Positions 4,508-6,746 of a DNA stretch of 6,746 nucleotides are shown piece after piece. Both the position numbers and the translations under genes were made by a program. Source of the stretch: an uncultured Bacilli bacterium (lineage in GTDB: Bacteria > Bacillota_I > Bacilli_A > RF39 > UBA660); assembly GCA_910583945.1 (NCBI GenBank), contig CAJTYF010000058.1:1-6746 (forward strand). The letters run 5' to 3'. How positions within the stretch are numbered: position 1 is the stretch's first letter; every line of letters begins with the position of its first letter. The notes beneath the pieces were generated by a model. That model saw nothing but the letters and a program-made list of their open reading frames with translations. It was not told the DNA's origin and did not search any database.

Positions 4508-5338
4508 TTGATTTTTTATAATAAAAAGTATCGAACTTTGCCGTATACTTATCTTTTTATTAATATGACTGAGCGTATAGTAGGGTTTGATTACCTTAAT
4601 AGTCGGTCTTTGGCTATCGTTTCGCAAGAAGATATGACAAATTCGCAGGAAGTCGATTTTATAAAAGAATTGGTCAAAGAGTATAAAGAGAACCATTTTA
4701 TTTCGTATTTTATGGTGGAAAATTGTATTTGCTTTCGTGATTCAAAGGGAGCTGTTTTACAAATTATTGGGGATTGTAGTCCTATTTGGGACTTGATTAT
4801 AGAAATGGAAGAAGATTATTTTCAAAATAGGTGTTTGTTTTTTTTACAAAAAAAAGAGAAAGTACGAAGATACAAATTAAAGTGTTTTCCTTTGACTAGA
4901 GAAAATGCCACCTTTTTTAATCAAAATAAAGAACAAGATACGATTACCTTTTCTTTTTTGTCTCATGATAAAATGTTGACGGTTCGGGGACGACAGTTTT
5001 TGTCTATGTTTTTAGATTCGGTTTTAATGTTAAATGAGCATTCTGTCATATTAAAACGACTGTTTCGGCGAGATACGATTACGAAAGAAATTCAATTTAA
5101 AGGAATGTTTGTTTTGAAAAAGGGAAATATACATATTCTTTTTCCAATTGTTCTGCTTCCATATATAAGAGAAGCGTTAGGTATTAAATTAAAAGAGACT
5201 TATGAAGTTTTAGAAACTTTAGCTTATTTTGAAGAACTAGAAGAGGACCGGCAAGAAATGAAGAAAAAATTAAAATTAATTAATGGAGGAATTTATGAAA
5301 GAAAAAATGACAATGGACAATTTAATCAATTATTGTAA
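4508..5338 (+). CDS. Unrecognised 276-aa protein between the T-box and glyS
   Basis: I do not recognise this protein. The best start is TTG 4508, seven bases after GGAGG in the strong site GGGAGGTGAT (4495-4504). An in-frame GTG at 4493 would place that site inside the gene and has no site of its own. The protein looks soluble, with no signal peptide or transmembrane helix. The N-terminal two thirds alternate strands and helices. A basic stretch (LKRLFRRDTITKEIQFKG) lies near residues 183-200, and the C-terminus is a charged helix rich in Glu and Lys. It follows the glycine T-box and overlaps glyS by 44 bases, so it is co-expressed with glyS under tRNA-Gly control. It occupies the place where recO stands in many Bacilli, but it lacks the RecO N-terminal OB-fold pattern. 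The last 15 or so residues are read from glyS DNA in another frame. Confidence 0.75.
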   Translation: MIFYNKKYRTLPYTYLFINMTERIVGFDYLNSRSLAIVSQEDMTNSQEVDFIKELVKEYKENHFISYFMVENCICFRDSKGAVLQIIGDCSPIWDLIIEMEEDYFQNRCLFFLQKKEKVRRYKLKCFPLTRENATFFNQNKEQDTITFSFLSHDKMLTVRGRQFLSMFLDSVLMLNEHSVILKRLFRRDTITKEIQFKGMFVLKKGNIHILFPIVLLPYIREALGIKLKETYEVLETLAYFEELEEDRQEMKKKLKLINGGIYERKNDNGQFNQLL

Positions 5339-6683
5339 ACAATATGGTTTTATTTTTCAAGGAAGTGAAATTTATGGAGGGTTATCCAATACTTTTGATT
5401 ATGGACCTTTAGGAATAGAATTAAAAGAAAATGTTCGAAAAGCGTGGTGGAAAAAATTTATTCAAGAAAATCCTTATAATTATGGCATTCAAAGTGCTAT
5501 TTTAATGAATCCGCGTGTTTGGGAGGCAACAGGACATGTTACTAATTTTAATGATCCCTTAATGGATTGTAAACATTGTAAAATGCGTTACCGTGCTGAT
5601 AAATTGGTGGGGGCGTTTTTAAAAAATCGTGGGGAAGACGTTGAGTGCGACGGTTGGAGTAACGAGAGATTAGAAACTTTTATTCAAGAAGAACAAGTGG
5701 CTTGTCCTAATTGTGGAAAAGTTGATTTTACGGAAATCAGACAATTTAATACGATGTTTAAAACTTTCCAAGGGGTGACTGAAGATGCCAAATCAACGCT
5801 TTATTTAAGACCAGAAACCGCTCAGGGTATGTTTGTTAATTTTAATAATATTGTTAGAAGTATGAGAGTAAAAGTTCCTTTTGGAATTGGTCAAACTGGT
5901 AAAAGTTTTCGAAATGAAATTACCCCCGGAAATTTTACTTTTAGAACTCGCGAATTTGAACAAATGGAATTGGAATTTTTTTGTAAACCTGGAACGGATT
6001 TAGAATGGTTTGGGTATTATAAACAATTTTGTTTAGATTTTTTAAAAAGTTTAGGAATAAAAAAAGAAAATTTAAGGTTTAGGGATCATGCAAAAGAAGA
6101 GTTGTCTTTTTATAGTGTAGCGACGACAGATATTGAATATAAATATCTTCATGGTTTTGATGAGCTTTGGGGTATTGCTGATCGAACGGATTACGATTTA
6201 ACGGTTCATAAAAATTATAGTGGAGTGGATTTATCTTATTTAGACCCTTTAACTAATGAAAGATATGTTCCTTATTGTATAGAACCTGCTTTAGGTTTAG
6301 ATCGTGTTATACTAGCATTTTTAACGGATGCTTATACTATTGAAAAAATTGATGGCGAGGAGAGAGAAGTTTTGAAAATTCATCCATTTTTAGCACCAAT
6401 TAAAGCAACAATCTTACCTTTAATAAAAAAAGTTCATGGCGAAAAAGCCAACGATATCTATGCGTTATTGTGTAAAAAATTTAATTGTTCTTATGATGAA
6501 TCGGGAAGCATTGGAAAAAGGTATCGTAGAAGTGATGCAGTCGGTACTCCATTTTGTATTACTGTGGATGATGAAACGTTAGAAAAAAATACCGTTACTT
6601 TAAGAAATCGAGATACCATGGAACAAATCAAGTTATCTATCGATGAACTTACTCAGTATATAGAATCTAGAATTGAATTTTAA
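5295..6683 (+). CDS. glyS: Glycyl-tRNA synthetase, single-chain dimeric type
   Basis: This class II synthetase charges tRNA-Gly with glycine using ATP, in the cytoplasm. It matches the 460-aa homodimeric type (as in Staphylococcus), not the two-chain GlyQ/GlyS form. Landmarks from the ATG at 5295 (462 aa) are the N-terminal GSEIYGGLSNTFDYGPLG (23-40), ILMNPRVWEATGH (69-81), EIRQFNTMFKT (147-157), and RPETAQGMFVN (172-182). Motif 2 is FRNEITPGNF with RTREFEQMELE (205-227), and motif 3 is GLDRVILAF (334-342). The anticodon-binding domain covers about 362-462, with SIGKRYRR (405-412) and GTPFCIT (417-423). Two CxxC pairs (C92/C95 and C137/C140) would bind zinc in the insertion domain. GGAGG at 5285-5289 favours ATG 5295 over the in-frame ATG at 5283, which lies upstream of that site. 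Regulation is through the glycine T-box upstream. All catalytic motifs are intact. Confidence 0.97.
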   Translation: MKEKMTMDNLINYCKQYGFIFQGSEIYGGLSNTFDYGPLGIELKENVRKAWWKKFIQENPYNYGIQSAILMNPRVWEATGHVTNFNDPLMDCKHCKMRYRADKLVGAFLKNRGEDVECDGWSNERLETFIQEEQVACPNCGKVDFTEIRQFNTMFKTFQGVTEDAKSTLYLRPETAQGMFVNFNNIVRSMRVKVPFGIGQTGKSFRNEITPGNFTFRTREFEQMELEFFCKPGTDLEWFGYYKQFCLDFLKSLGIKKENLRFRDHAKEELSFYSVATTDIEYKYLHGFDELWGIADRTDYDLTVHKNYSGVDLSYLDPLTNERYVPYCIEPALGLDRVILAFLTDAYTIEKIDGEEREVLKIHPFLAPIKATILPLIKKVHGEKANDIYALLCKKFNCSYDESGSIGKRYRRSDAVGTPFCITVDDETLEKNTVTLRNRDTMEQIKLSIDELTQYIESRIEF

Positions 6684-6746
6684 TATGAATTCTTTAAGTT
6701 CCGGCAAAAATCAGAAAAGGAAAGAAATAAAGTTAAGTAAATAAAG

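Noticed and set aside
4475..4696. A 73-aa open frame on the minus strand
   Set aside because: It lies opposite the T-box terminator and the start of the 276-aa gene, has no ribosome binding site pattern or recognisable motif, and is a shadow frame.
5283..5294. ATG at 5283 as the start of glyS
   Set aside because: It is immediately followed by the GGAGG that serves ATG 5295, and it has no good ribosome binding site of its own.
4508..5338. Calling the gene before glyS recO
   Set aside because: The position fits, but the N-terminal RecO OB-fold pattern and the later helical zinc region are not visible. Position alone is not enough.
6685..6744. A 19-codon frame after glyS
   Set aside because: No ribosome binding site, low-complexity Lys/Ser composition, and the window ends here. 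No terminator or next gene (dnaG would be a common neighbour) can be confirmed in 6684-6746.
1..6746. Alternative genetic code, CRISPR arrays, insertion sequences, tRNA or rRNA genes
   Set aside because: TGA ends several genes and Trp is TGG. No repeated spacer arrays, transposase-like frames with terminal repeats, or RNA gene sequences were seen.

Overview
This window comes from an AT-rich, low-GC Gram-positive bacterium (Bacillota). It most likely belongs to the Bacilli or a related gut lineage near Erysipelotrichia/Mollicutes, but the lineage is inference. The evidence is strong GGAGG-type ribosome binding sites, a T-box leader, a single-chain dimeric glycyl-tRNA synthetase of the Staphylococcus type, a YxeA-family protein, and a double-glycine peptide export locus. 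TGG encodes Trp and TGA is used as a stop, so the standard bacterial code applies rather than the Mycoplasma code.

Layout. Positions 1-1450 hold a loose group of small accessory genes on the + strand. They are a membrane-anchored YxeA/DUF1093 protein, a MazG-like nucleotide pyrophosphohydrolase broken by one extra T in a T6 run, a 28-codon ORF of unknown meaning, and a DUF2000 protein. A strong hairpin terminator (1407-1449) closes this block.

Positions 1511-4299 form a compact peptide-export operon. It contains a C39-peptidase ABC transporter (PCAT), a small single-TM partner overlapping it by ATGA, and two very short genes (44 and 51 codons) that the ORF search had missed. Both short genes begin with a 14-residue double-glycine leader and both have GxxxG motifs in the core. 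This is best read as a candidate two-peptide (class IIb-like) bacteriocin or peptide-signal system. The transporter would cut the leaders after Gly-Gly and export the cores. No immunity gene is recognisable.

Positions 4331-6683 form a housekeeping unit: a good sigma-A-type promoter, a T-box leader, an unrecognised 276-aa protein with a TTG start, and glyS. The leader is unusually short. Its Stem I appears reduced to a kink-turn plus a five-pair hairpin whose loop holds the only GGN (glycine) codon of the leader. The terminator arms enclose the antiterminator rather than following it. No terminator is visible between the peptide genes and this promoter.

The two items most worth pursuing are the undetected two-peptide operon with its miniature accessory protein and the ultrashort glycine T-box.
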